Assembly: GCA_958298945.1 (NCBI GenBank)
Contig: OY282607.1
Coordinates: 77,058,868 to 77,122,867, forward strand
Direction: 5' to 3'
Origin: Atherix ibis
Taxonomy: Eukaryota; Arthropoda; Insecta; Diptera; Athericidae
Length of the DNA: 64,000 bases
Shown: positions 14,201 through 25,375 of the stretch, one piece after another
Layout: each line of letters begins with the position of its first letter
Numbering within the stretch: position 1 is the stretch's first letter
Notes under the pieces: generated by a model
Database searches by the model: none
What the model was told of the DNA's origin: nothing
What the model saw: the letters and a program-made list of their open reading frames with translations, nothing else
Position numbers and translations under genes: made by a program

Positions 14201-15975
14201 TCTTTATAGACTCGACAGTAAAATTTGCTAATCAAGTGCTATTATTTAAAAATAGACAATGTACTTTAAGACTTCAAAAGCAAATTTTATTTATAAATAA
14301 AACATTCTCTAAATATTCTGTCTCATCTAAGCATTATTAATAAAATTTGAATATTTTCGTTATATTATTTATAATCGCAATTTATTATTAATAAATCTAA
14401 GTATATATATATATATATAATTTATTAATATAAAGCTTAAATTTTAAATCTAAAGTATTTAATTAAATCATTAATTATTTTATCATATCTTTCTCTTCAG
14501 TTTACCAATTTTAACTAATGTTAATATATAAAAAAGTAATTTTAATAAGACAATTTCGAAAGATCACATGAGCTTTTACTTATTTTTTTCATGCATAAAT
14601 TTTTAAAAAAACTTTTTTTCTAGCTCTGAAAATAATTTTTCATTTTAATGTGTATATTATAAAGCTGTTACAGTTTTAGAAAATATTTTTCAATTATCAA
14701 AAAAATATTTAATCCAAATCAAAAAATAATTCAATTTCAAATAAAATTTCTAAAATAATTTTATTCTTAAATTTTGAACACTTTCTCAATTATTCTAGAC
14801 TAAACTTAAAAAACTCTTCAGATATATACAATATATTTAAACGAATGACCTTCACTTATTTTAGAAATATATTATAAATTTATAAATAGTAGTTTGACAT
14901 TTTTATAAAAATTAAGTTTTTTATTATTGCATTTTTCACCTCGTTTTTTACGGAAATGGTTTTTGTAAACGTAAATTAATTTTGGTGAAATTAGTTTTCG
15001 AAAATATTCATGCAATAATTTTTTTAAATGCTCTTTGGCTTTTTTCTAGATTTTGCACTTCAGAATATTAAATAATTCAACAAAATAACTTTTATTAGTC
15101 AATTGGAAAAAAATTAAACTAAAAATAGGTCACGCAAACGGTGACAAATACAGCTACAAAAGCAGAATAATCGCTAGGTTTATGTAAATGGTTGCGTGTC
15201 ACTTATCAGGAGATTGAAGTGTGTTAAAAGCGGCAAAGTACAAAAAAGTTACCGAACCCGTCAAATCTGTACGCTTTCATTGACCCAAAAAATACCTTTG
15301 ACATGCCAACATCAGAAAAATGGTGGGGAAAAAAACCTTTTACTTTTCTTATACTTAGCATTGCTTAAATTTCACTTTTGCCATTACGAAAAAAAATTCT
15401 TCTAATTTAAATGCACTCTACTTAATTTAAGACAATTCAAAAATTTAAAAAATAACTATTTCTATTTCTAGCTCAGCATCTAAATAATAAAAAAAAAATC
15501 TTTCAATTTTATTTGAGTAATAACGGGATCTTAATGCATTAATAATTGAAACTGAGTATATTGCAGTTTCCATTTACTAAGAAATATTCAAAGTATTAGC
15601 AAAGATACTATTCAAATAGCGATACAAAGGATACTATTCATAGTCAAAATATTTTTAACTAAATTATTTTAAATAATTATTTTTATTTAAATATTTAAAA
15701 AATAAATTATTTTGAATAATTTATTTGGTTTCATATTATTAAAATTTCTAAAATAAAAATTCATATTATAATAGCAAATCGCTGTAAGTTTCTATTAACT
15801 TAATTTAATTCTTTATTGTTGGAAATTTCTCTATTATTTTAAGAAATAGTTATAGTTTGGAATAATATTTGTATAAATAAAAATTGCTTTATTCTTCTAA
15901 AGTAATTCAGTAAGACCGCAGATTTACGTCGGTAATTTTCCATTGACCTAAGGCAATTTTTTGTCAGCGATGAAA
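11215..15975. other. AT-rich DNA with TA microsatellite, nothing else recognised
   Basis: There is no gene or transposon domain that I can read. A clean (TA)n run lies at 14402-14419. Open frames such as 11497-11703 and 12633-12833 are short and of AT-driven composition. A short, less AT-rich patch at 13800-13900 remains unassigned. Confidence 0.5.
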
Positions 15976-15984
15976 TATAACTTT

Positions 15985-16360
15985 AATTAAATAGTTTTAT
16001 CAGGAAAGAAAATGTTTCTTAAAAAAAATTATTGCATTTAAAAAGAGACAACAATTTCCATCGCTAGGACGAAATTAATGATTTTATTTCCTAGTTGGCC
16101 AACATACAGTAATTCAATGAGGTCTCCGAATTTTTTTTTTAGAAAATACGATAATTTTTCAAAATATTTTTCTCATTTTTTTATGTTTGTTAATCTATGG
16201 CATTAATGTACAAAGTACATTATCCGCTAAATGCCATTCATAATTCCTCTGGCAACACACAGGATGCGCGTATCAAAATTTCCTAAGACTTTTTGTCATA
16301 GTTCGAGGTGTAACTCATTTATAATGCTTATGTTTCAAACACCTAAAAGTCTGCATACTA
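15985..16360 (-). pseudogene. 3' end of a DDE_3-type transposon, copy 1
   Basis: The minus strand at about 16230-16310 reads KVLGNFDTRILCVARGIMNG. This matches the C-terminus of the arthropod DDE_3-type transposase family seen elsewhere in the window (pattern: C.KV..N...R...C.RSRGGHL.DI). The sequence from 15985 to 16340 also aligns with 31200-31410, including the shared words ATAGTTTTATCAG and GACTTTTTGTCATAGTTCG, but with about 110 extra bases here. The shared non-coding part below 16230 is therefore probably the 3' flank of the element. Transposase upstream of the C-terminus is not readable. Confidence 0.65.
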
Positions 16361-17168
16361 GCAAAAACAGATTTGAATATAATAATAAAACTAAAAGGAT
16401 AAGACTTAGTATAAAAATAAAAATTTCGTATTTTATTCATTTTACAACGTGTAATAGAGTTGAAACTGATCACGTTTTCCAAAACACAATAACTTACTCA
16501 CATTAGATAAAAATCTGTATTATAAATGATGCTTTATTCAAGGTTGTACACATTTCCTTTTTGGAAAATCTTATCGGCAATTAACAAAAACGGTTTTAGT
16601 TCTTCGCCTTGTCGTAGTTTATGTTCATGCGTGCTTCAAAAACGTAAATTCTTCTTCCACGTAATTATTGTTTAACGATGTGTCCATTTTTTTTATTTTT
16701 CGATTTAGCCAAACCATTTGACATGCCTATGTATGTACAAAGTCACAGTTATATAAAAAATATCCTTAAATCACGCAAATTCGTAATTTTCTAAGTATTA
16801 CTTCAAAAACATTTCAAATAATCAAGAATTAGTTCTTTCTGCAAATATAAGTAAATACCTGTATTTAAACAATTTCTACTTCCGTTTAACATTTCATCAC
16901 GTTAATCGTAATCTACTAAAATAAAATAAAAAATATAAAAATCGTATTCATTGATAAAATCTTTATATCTAAATTATTTTATCTTTTCTAAGACGTCCTA
17001 ATTATAGGCTTTTTACTTTATTTAACTAACGCTAAACAAATTCATAGAAGTATGAATATACAATTTTTTAATTATATGAATTGTTTTGTAGTAAATATAA
17101 TATTAAAGGATAATATACTTAATATGTCTGCTTAAAATAAAAATAGCAAACATCCTTATTTAACTAAA

Positions 17169-17300
17169 GTAACTACTCGAAAATTTTGTATGATTTATTA
17201 TAATTTATAATTTCAATAACACTTAAGGAGACTTTCATTACGCAATTAAATTGAATAAATAGTTACTAAAATTTACTTAAGAAAATTTTCGAGTAGTTAC
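17169..17300. repeat. 132-bp inverted-repeat unit with perfect 19-bp ends
   Basis: The words GTAACTACTCGAAAATTTT (17169-17187) and its exact reverse complement (17282-17300) bound a short AT-rich interval. A nearby direct repeat of AATAGTTACTAAA (about 17261 and 17310) suggests a small MITE-like unit. The target-site duplication could not be defined. Confidence 0.5.
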
Positions 17301-17527
17301 TCTATGATAAATAGTTACTAAATCGTTATTTTTATTGAATTTATAAAAATTTTCCTAATGTTTGTTACTGAATTTAAGTGTAGATATTTATTTGGGAATA
17401 CCGTTCTTATTTAACGAATGTTTTACACATTTTTGTCTTTGCACTCTATGGCTACAAATTTTTTTGGGTTTGGGCTTTTTCAACAAATCCAGTTAGATAT
17501 TTCTTTTAAAAACTTTTCTTTCGTATC

Positions 17528-17573
17528 CTTAAGTCCGTGTTTAAATTTGTATAACTTAAGTCCGTGTTCAAAT
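17528..17573. repeat. Two-copy tandem repeat, 27-bp period
   Basis: CTTAAGTCCGTGTTTAAAT at 17528-17546 recurs with one change at 17555-17573. This is a short local duplication with no sign of function. Confidence 0.7.
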
Positions 17574-17917
17574 CGTTTATTTTCTTACTTTTCTATATAT
17601 TTATCGAATAAAGCTATACAAATATTCTTAGATATATTATTTCCCACCCAATAAGCAGTAGTGAAAAAAGTTTTGATTTTCTGATAGTACATTTTTCCTC
17701 ATATATTGTAGTATATAGCATTTTATCCCACTAATTTTTATGGAACAGAAATTCCACAATCCTTATTAATTTCAATAATAATAATTTTTAGTCAAGAAAT
17801 ACCGAACTTTAACATTTTATTATTCGCTATTATGACAATAAGGAAAAATAGAATAATAGTCGTTTTTATTCTTAATTAATTTTTTGAAGGCACACATAAT
17901 TTTTTCAAAAGAATACC

Positions 17918-18001
17918 TTTTTTTTAAAACCCCAATAATCATGAACTTATATTGCTATTTTAATAGCCGTATAAGCTCATAATTATTAGGGATTTAAAAA
18001 A
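17918..18001. repeat. Long imperfect palindrome
   Basis: The two halves, about 40 bases each, are reverse complements with scattered mismatches. AACCCCAATAATCATGAACT on the left pairs with the AAATCCCTAATAATTATGAG complement on the right, and outer T and A tracts extend the pairing. There is almost no loop. It could be a decayed foldback element. Confidence 0.5.
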
Positions 18002-20559
18002 AAATTATAATATTATTAAAAATATTTCTAGTTGAAAATAATAATATCTTCATTTGTTTTGGAAAATTTTTATGCAACTACATTAGATAATAAATGGCAA
18101 GTTTAATGCTAAATAAATAATATTTTGTAAAATACTCGTCTATATACAATATATTTAATAATTCAGTGCTTATTTTTTTTTTTAGAGCCTATAAGATTGT
18201 ATCGAACTTAACCGGTTACCAATTTAAGCCGAAAAATTCCCAAAAGGAAATTAAAGACAAATAAATTATATAAAAATTATTTATATTATTTATATAACGC
18301 TATATAAATATATTTAAAATAATTTTCCTATCATTTATTTCTTCGATAAAAGAGTGCAGATTAACTGGATAATTTTAAATAAAATTTTAAATTTTTATTT
18401 TTGGTGCTATAAATGTAAATCCTCATCTCCAATTATTCATTAAAATTTATTTTTATAACTGTTTATTCTTAATTAATCATTAAAATCTAAAACCAATTCA
18501 AATATAGAAAATATTTACATTTTTACAAAATTACAAAACCACATAATTGTTAAGTAGTGATTTTAAAAAAATATATAAATAGTATGTTGAATAATTAAAA
18601 GTCTATTGAAATGGGGTGACAACTAGAAATGTAAATAAATTACATAGAATTAGAGCATCCTTACTGTGAAAATCGATATGAAGAGCTATTGAAGGCGCCT
18701 GGACGTCGCAGCGCCATTACTATCGTCAGCAATTTATAATAAAAGCAAAAAAAAAAAAACCCCACACAAGTGCGGATAATAGAATTGCCTTAACAAGGAT
18801 TTCTCTCATCCATTGATGACATCCAAATAGGCACAAACGCACAAATACTCGTACAATACATACGAGTACATTCGCTAATAACTTTCAAGAGTAACTTCAT
18901 TTCCAACATTACGCCAAGAATTCAATAAGTAATAATATTGAGGGTAAGGAATTATAAGCTTCGATGATGATAATAATGTGCATGTGAAAGTATGTACGTA
19001 TCCCCCAGAAAGTGTGCGGATAAATTGAAAATTCTTCTGCTTTTACCATCATTTATCAAATTTTTCTGGGTGTGATTTTTAACGCTTCTTCAAAAGCAGA
19101 AGATCAAATATATAAACAGCTTAGCTTAGTTTCAGGATGTTTTCAAAAAGGAATTTTTATAGACTCTATGAATATGTCCTATCAGTTTAATATGAAAAAT
19201 TAGTCCAAGTAAAATATATGGACGCCTTAGATCTATTCCGTGCATAGAAGTACACTGTTTTGCAGCTTTTATAGTATACATATTAGATGAAACAAAATCG
19301 GAAGGGTTTTAGTAGATATGAGAGTGTTGCGCATGACAGCAATCCAATAAAAAATCCACAGGAAAAACCATTTTCGAAATGAGAAAATCAAATTTCCTAA
19401 ATGAACGATACAAAATCAATTTGGAAGATCAAAATGGAAAACCAAACACGTACGGTATAAGAGAGTTCATAAATACATATATCTTCATTGCACAAGCAAA
19501 GATGAAAAGCCGAAATAAGTAATTTTTCATTCATTTTTTGCATAAAATTTTTAAGGACGAACGTTTATATTTTACGAGTATGTACGTACATATATTATCA
19601 GTAGCTATAAATTTGCTATATTGAAAATACATACATTGTTCTATCTAGCAGCAGTTTGATGGGAATCTGTTCACACAAATTAAATATTTATAAATTCTTA
19701 TTGCAAACAAGAGATTTTTAAGCAATACGAGTATACAAAATTTAAATGATTTTAGCAAAAGTTTTCTTTTTAATACACGAGTACGAATAAAGTATTCAAA
19801 ACCGACAAACGAGTAATGCCTTATGAAATTGATTTTTTATATCTTCATTTTGGTACAGTACGCCTACATATATTCGTACATATACATATGTATGTCAAAA
19901 ATTTTGAGGAAATTATTTATTTATTATGAATAAAGTGAATAAAGTACATTGCAAAGTTATGAATGAAAGCAATTTTTATATAATTTGCATGAATCAAATA
20001 CAAGTACATCCTTTCAAATGTAAAAATTATTTTGATTTTCAGAAGATTATTTTGAATAATAAAAATAGGCTACACCCCTTCCTTCCCTCTATTTTCTTAA
20101 ATATTTGAATAGAGTAAACTTAACTCATTGTTATGGTATATTAAGAGTAAAACTGTTTTGGATGGATGACTCTCTAAGGAATCTGAAAGTGTTTTTATTT
20201 TATGAATTCAGTTGTAAGGAGTACACATTAAGTTTATCAAAAGTTTAATTAATTTTCATGTAAATCTTCTATGTGAAAAAACAAAAAAATAATAAATGTT
20301 TATAGTTTATTTTTGTATGTAATAATAAATTTCCTTTTAACACGAGCCAGAAGCTACTTTAAAGAACATGTAGTTTCGTGTGGGTAGGAGCTACCAGCAT
20401 CCTAAACGAAGTTTGTCTGCTTTTTTTGTAGGCTAGATTAGAAAGAGTTTATTTAATTTTATGAAACAGGTAAGTATGTTTGACCAGGTTTAAATTATTG
20501 GATCTAGAAGCCTTTCATGCAAGGAACCCTACTCGCAACCATATAACTATGGAATAATT

Positions 20560-20830
20560 ATTAGAATTCGACAGAATTGGTTTCCAAAAAAAAATTATGT
20601 GAGATCAGTATGTCCTACCCGAATTGTGGGTAGATTTCGTTTCCAGAATTTCAGTAAGAATATTGATCAGACTAGATTGTTTATAGTTGGCTAGTGGGAT
20701 GCAAAAAGGATCTCACTGTTGGTCTAGTCAGAATTTGTACGTATGGCTAAGGATGTTTTGTGACATTCTATTTGCAGACGTAGCATATTTCCATGTGAGT
20801 TTCTCCAGTACACTGATCAGCACGCTTCTT
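20560..20830 (-). pseudogene. 3' end of an RNase H-bearing LINE, copy 1
   Basis: The minus strand reads CRLQIECHKTSLAIRTNSD, then EILFASH.PTINNL and, in another frame, NYKQSSLINILTEILETKS. The same ordered blocks occur at 51770-52210 (CLRKKCHLTSLASGRHIDWT, then THWGITNKS) where they follow an RNase H domain. I therefore take this as the tail of ORF2 of the same family. Stops and frameshifts are present, and no RNase H motif remains in this copy. Confidence 0.55.
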
Positions 20831-20923
20831 TCCCATAATTCCCAAATTTTTAATATTTTTTAGAATTTTTATAACAATTTATTACATTATAAGAATGTTT
20901 AAAAATAATTTAAAAATGTTATC

Positions 20924-21008
20924 AAACCAAAATGTGTCTGCATTTAAGGAAATTATAAACCGTATTTGCTCATTTATAATTTCCTTAAATGTAGATACAT
21001 TTTGGTTT
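20924..21008. repeat. Inverted repeat with 36-bp arms
   Basis: Arms at 20924-20959 and 20973-21008 are reverse complements with two mismatches, separated by 13 bases. The arm begins AAACCAAAATG and ends GGAAATTATAAA. The structure would fold into a long hairpin. It is probably a very short foldback or MITE remnant rather than a gene. Confidence 0.75.
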
Positions 21009-21839
21009 AATATGATTTTCGAAAAAGGAAGTTTTTTAAATTTCCTAATAATTCTATCAAAGATTTTGTGAAAAAAATTTATTTTATATATTTTATTTTA
21101 TATTATAATATAGTTTTTCTATGATTTTCATTTTCTCTTTTGGAGAAAATGCTATTAGTTTGAAGTATGTTAGACTATAGGAAAAATGCAGGATTCAAAT
21201 TTGGCCAAATATATGAAATGCTAGACATGTAATACACATTCAAAAATAAAACAGCATATGTAGCTTGATATAATGTCCTTTGCTATAAACTTTTCTTGTA
21301 CTAATAAATTATTTTCCAGAACAAGAAGTACTTTTTATAAAATCTGAAGACATAAAAACCCATTATTTGTCTGCAATAAAATACTAGATATTCGAACAAA
21401 TTTTTATTTATTGCTTTTTTTTTAAATTTTAAAAATATGTTCAAAATATTGTATCGAATACATTACAAAAACTTTATTTGGAATGGTTTTTTTCAAACTT
21501 TATTTGAAATCTACTACTCATGCAAAATATTTCTGCTACCATTTGTGAAGTAATGAGTTAACATGTTTTTTTTCTATTCACAAAATTATATTTACTCAGA
21601 AAATTTCAAGGAAAACTCATGTCAAGTATACATAATTATTCTAACAAAAGGATTAAAATTTAAAAAAAAATTAAATGTTTTCAAGACACTTTTATTAATT
21701 TGAAAGGTTGTTTCTTGTCAATAGTGTTTATAACTTTATGGATTATTCTGAACGAAACTCTTCGGGTTAATGGGTGCCTTGACTGTTTTTAACATAGCTC
21801 ATACGATTATCCCATTTATTTTTTAGTATAAACCTAATT

Positions 21840-22330
21840 CTATCGCCGCTATAAATCGCTCAATGTTGGCTTTCAAGAAGACATCAACGATTTCACATAT
21901 CCCCACCATAAATAATCGAACGGAGCCAAATTGCACGATCTTGGAACCCTACTAGCTAAAATCAAATTGTCGCCAAATTGTGTCTTCAATTAATCGATAC
22001 TTTGGTGAGATACTACTGGGATCACATGTTATCCTGTTCTATTTCTTCTATATTTTTTAAGAAGTAAACGTTGATCATACGAGTAGCCTTCCAACTCCGT
22101 TCATTGTCAGTAAAGCGAGCTTCGATCTTATTTAAGAAGAAATAGCGATCGAGGATAGCGTAGACATGCAACTACTTGATGTGGATCAAATGATATCTCA
22201 AATATCTTTTTTAGATATGTATCACTCTAAACGACATACTTTTGCTTGTTAACAAAACCAATGAGCCAAAAGTAAGCCTCACCACTAAATAAAATTTTCC
22301 AAAAAAGCAGCTTCAAAGCGGTTTCCTTGT
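21840..22330 (-). pseudogene. DDE_3-type transposase remnant, copy 2
   Basis: Minus-strand blocks appear in family order. KILFSGEAYFWLIGFVNKQK (about 22245-22305) matches the KIxFSDEAHFxLxGYVNKQN block, with the catalytic Asp replaced by Gly. RYFFLNKIEARFTDNERSWK (about 22090-22160) matches GPYFFxN...VNSERY. NIEEIEQDNM precedes the degraded WFQQDGATCHT region. VPRSCNLAPFDYLWWGYVKS (21887-21950) matches WPPRSCDLTPLDYFLWGYVK. LKANIERFIAAIE (about 21850-21880) is the C-terminal helix. Stops and at least two frameshifts break it. This transposase moves its own DNA by cut-and-paste. This copy is dead. Confidence 0.8.
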
Positions 22331-22334
22331 TGAC

Positions 22335-23985
22335 ATAATATTTTTGAAGGTAATTTGCATAAGTAGAAAATGCCGTTTAAGTGCAAATCTACTTATGATG
22401 AAATGGTGAAAATTACGAATAACCTTTATATGATAATAGCTTGTTTAATAGTAATTTTTTTTAAATGTTTCATTACACCAAAATAAACACCCGTATTATA
22501 GTCTACTTTTTCTAATTGAAATAAAATAGTTTACTGAATTTATATAATATAAAAATATATTTGTAATAGCTAATTATTTGGTTATAATATATTTAGTTTT
22601 AAAATACTTTGTAAATTAATAAAATAACAATTATGGTAAAATTATATTATAAAATCAAACTATTTAGTATACCTATCAAGTTTGTGGTATGGAGTATGAT
22701 TTTAACTATGATATATTCTATTAATGATGACGAATGAGGAAAATTTGAATTTATATTGACATATATTATATCATAAATTATTTACCATAGATATGGAAAG
22801 TAGATTCAAAAATGTACTTACAGTATAAAAGCTTTACCAGTAATAAGAATTTAGTAGCGTGACAAAATTTCGTTTGCGTAGAAAAAAAAACCGAAAATCT
22901 GCGGTAAAACTTTTATCATAAATTTCCGATCAGTACTAACAAAAGCGAATTTTCTGTTGTTTACGACTTTTCTATATACGTGACGTGATTACCATACAAA
23001 CATGAACTCTGAACCGAACCGAACAGATTAGAATATTGGTACTTAACCAAAGGAAATCGTATATACTATGCACTTTTAGTGAATTCTCAATATTAACTCC
23101 AAGGAGAAAAGACTAAGGGTAAAAAGAGGACAAAAAACATCAAATGAAAACTTTAACCAAAAATACTCTATAACCAAATGAATCAATATTCCCATATGTA
23201 TATACGAATACATTCACATATATACGGAGTCGTAAAACGAAAAATGAAATTCAATATAAAATGAAATTACTTCGATATCAGTATTTCAAAATCTATGTAA
23301 AGCTTATATAAAATCTCTATTCTTTGTAAAAAAAAACCAGTCAAGTTGATTAAACCATCGAATATTTAAATAACTCATTCATCAGAAATATTTGTCAAGT
23401 TTGTGTGGTAAATTTATTTATGTTTAGTGTGGTTAAAATATTATAAGAGTATAAAAAAAATCTTTAATATTATAATAAAATGTAATATAAGCTTTATGGG
23501 TTGTTATCCACTATCAAAAAATTATCCACGATCAAAAAATATTCAATACATCCTAGCTTTTCGCAAAAATCATTCAATTCATCATTTTAAAGTATTTTGT
23601 ATTATGTAAGGTTCTGACATCAGAAAGACTTTCGTTATTTTCTATTGGTTCCTACTAGAGCTTGTATTGGTAAGTACACATATGTTCTTAAAGGAAATTA
23701 GGATTATATAAAGTCATCGGATAAAAGTCAATATACTTTATTGAGAAATATATTTATTAAATAAATACTTAGATAAATAATTTTATTACCTTTCTAATAC
23801 TTTGTATAAAAGAATATTTGCAAATTTTTTTCTATAGTTTATTAAATATTATTTGTTTCTTCCTTTATTTAAAGCAAATTAACTACAATATTTCAAAAAC
23901 GTAAATTACCTACTCATTTGATATAGATAAATTTATAAACATAATTTATTTTAAGTGCTTAAAAGAAATGTATTTTATTTTATTT
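22335..23985. other. AT-rich DNA, nothing recognised
   Basis: No coding or repeat structure stands out. Open frames are short and AT-driven (for example 23427-23609). Confidence 0.45.
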
Positions 23986-23994
23986 ACTAAAAAT

Positions 23995-24200
23995 GCCTTA
24001 ATATGCGCGATTTTGACCGCATATTGCATCCTGGACTGCTTTGTAGCTACCGCGAATCCAACCACGCGGTAATTTCCGTCAGAATACTGAAAATATGGAG
24101 TATTCTGATATTTATACTATCACCGTCGGTATCCCTCAGGATGGCATTCTAGATCCTTCAACTTCTTAGTATTTGGGTTCAAAGGGTAGAAGGTAAGGGT
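23995..24200 (+). pseudogene. Possible LINE reverse transcriptase scrap
   Basis: On the plus strand, about 24095-24180, one frame reads YTITVGIPQDGILDPSTS. This resembles the reverse-transcriptase motif VxxGVPQGSVLGPxLW of R1- or Jockey-like LINEs. The local base composition is less AT-rich than its flanks, which fits an insertion. Only this one motif is readable, so the call is tentative. Confidence 0.35.
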
Positions 24201-24639
24201 GAATGAGCAAAAATTAGCTCATATAACTTTATAATATGCCAACAACGGACTCCTAATATAACCCCCATGGTAGTAATATTCCACAAAAAATAAATAAGTG
24301 TTAGTCAACTTAACGGACGATATAAATAGTAATTTATTATTATACTATATAATACGATAATGAAACCGATATGGAAATACGAACTTAAAAACTGTACTTC
24401 GACTAACCATTCGAATTCATATCAACTCTAAACTTCTAAATGCGGAATCATTAGAAACATTGTCAATTATTCCTTTTACATCTGAAACAGTGTTATTCAT
24501 CGTCATCTAAATGTTCCAATTGTTCGTGAATTGTGCATCTCCCAAAATAAAAAAATTCATTTACATTTATAGTAATATACTAATCCTTTGACAAGAAAAC
24601 CCTTTTCATTATAAGTAATACCTATGATCCAATCAGCAC

Positions 24640-25375
24640 CAATCAACATCAGCCAACATAACGTCTCTAGTTGCTGATGGTGATTGATGATGGCTGACGC
24701 AAAAATCAGGCTATTAGACGGTCAGCCAACTTTCAATTTCTTAATGGCAGATAACTTCAAATTTTTGACAGTCAGTCAGATACATCCGAGTTTGACACTT
24801 TGATAGCACACAGCGCACAAGAACATGAAAACGATCATACAGCAAGTCAGATTTAATATAAAATCTGGAATACGATTATCAACCAAAAAAAAAAAATTGT
24901 ACACTCAAGAATTATCAAGCATATTTGAATCAATTAGCATTTTGCTCTGCTTAAATGTATTAAATTAAACTAAGTATTTATAAAAAATAGCTAAAAATTT
25001 ATGAATAATTAAAGAACAAAATATACTAGCTTAAAAAAAGATACCTTCTACAGTAAAGCAAATGTGTTTGAAAAATTCAACAATTTAATGCAAACCAATT
25101 ACAAATTAATGTGCCTAAATAAAGTGCTAAAATACATTTAACAAATCATAGATTTGGTTCTAGAAAATTAATCACTAGAACAAAAGAAAGTGCTCACCAA
25201 TTCGCGTCGTGGCTGACGTAATGGACTTGGCTGACGAACCAAAATGTCAGACTATTTAGACGATCAGCCAAATTGGCTATCAGTCTATCAAACGATCAGT
25301 TAATTTGGAATGGACTATGGCGTCATGTTGGCTTACGTCTCCCAATTTGGCTGATCATTTAATAGCACTTTAATA
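24640..25375. repeat. Complex repeat with inverted ends and internal direct repeats
   Basis: The left end contains CAGCCAACATAACGTCTC (about 24652), and the right end contains its imperfect reverse complement (ATGGCGTCATGTTGGCTTACG, about 25319-25339). Inside, 24692-24729 and 25229-25271 are direct repeats of about 40 bases sharing GGCTGACG...TCAG.CTAT.TAGACG.TCAGCCAA. Further TCAGCCAA-type words are scattered throughout. The middle (about 24880-25190) is plain AT-rich DNA. The layout resembles a foldback-type non-autonomous element about 0.7 kb long. It encodes no protein. Confidence 0.5.
24692..25271. repeat. Direct repeat pair inside the TCAGCCAA region
   Basis: Copies at 24692-24729 and 25229-25271 are in the same orientation. 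They begin with GGCTGACG and end with GATCAGCCAA or GGTCAGCCAA, with a small length difference in the middle. Confidence 0.65.

Larger units (their letters stand above)
16365..20550. other. AT-rich DNA with several inverted and tandem repeats
   Basis: No gene is recognised. Contents: an inverted repeat pair at 17169-17187 and 17282-17300, a 27-bp-period duplication at 17528-17573, a long imperfect palindrome at about 17918-18001, and a slightly less AT-rich island at 18640-18850 that I cannot assign. Around 19560-19900 there are repeated TACGTACATA/ACGAGTA words typical of fly non-coding DNA. Confidence 0.5.

Noticed and set aside
14402..14419. Promoter TATA box
   Set aside because: TA runs are everywhere in this window and carry no positional information. 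No transcript start can be argued.
18640..18850. GC-richer island with possible exon
   Set aside because: No open frame of useful length, no splice context that stands out, and no known motif.
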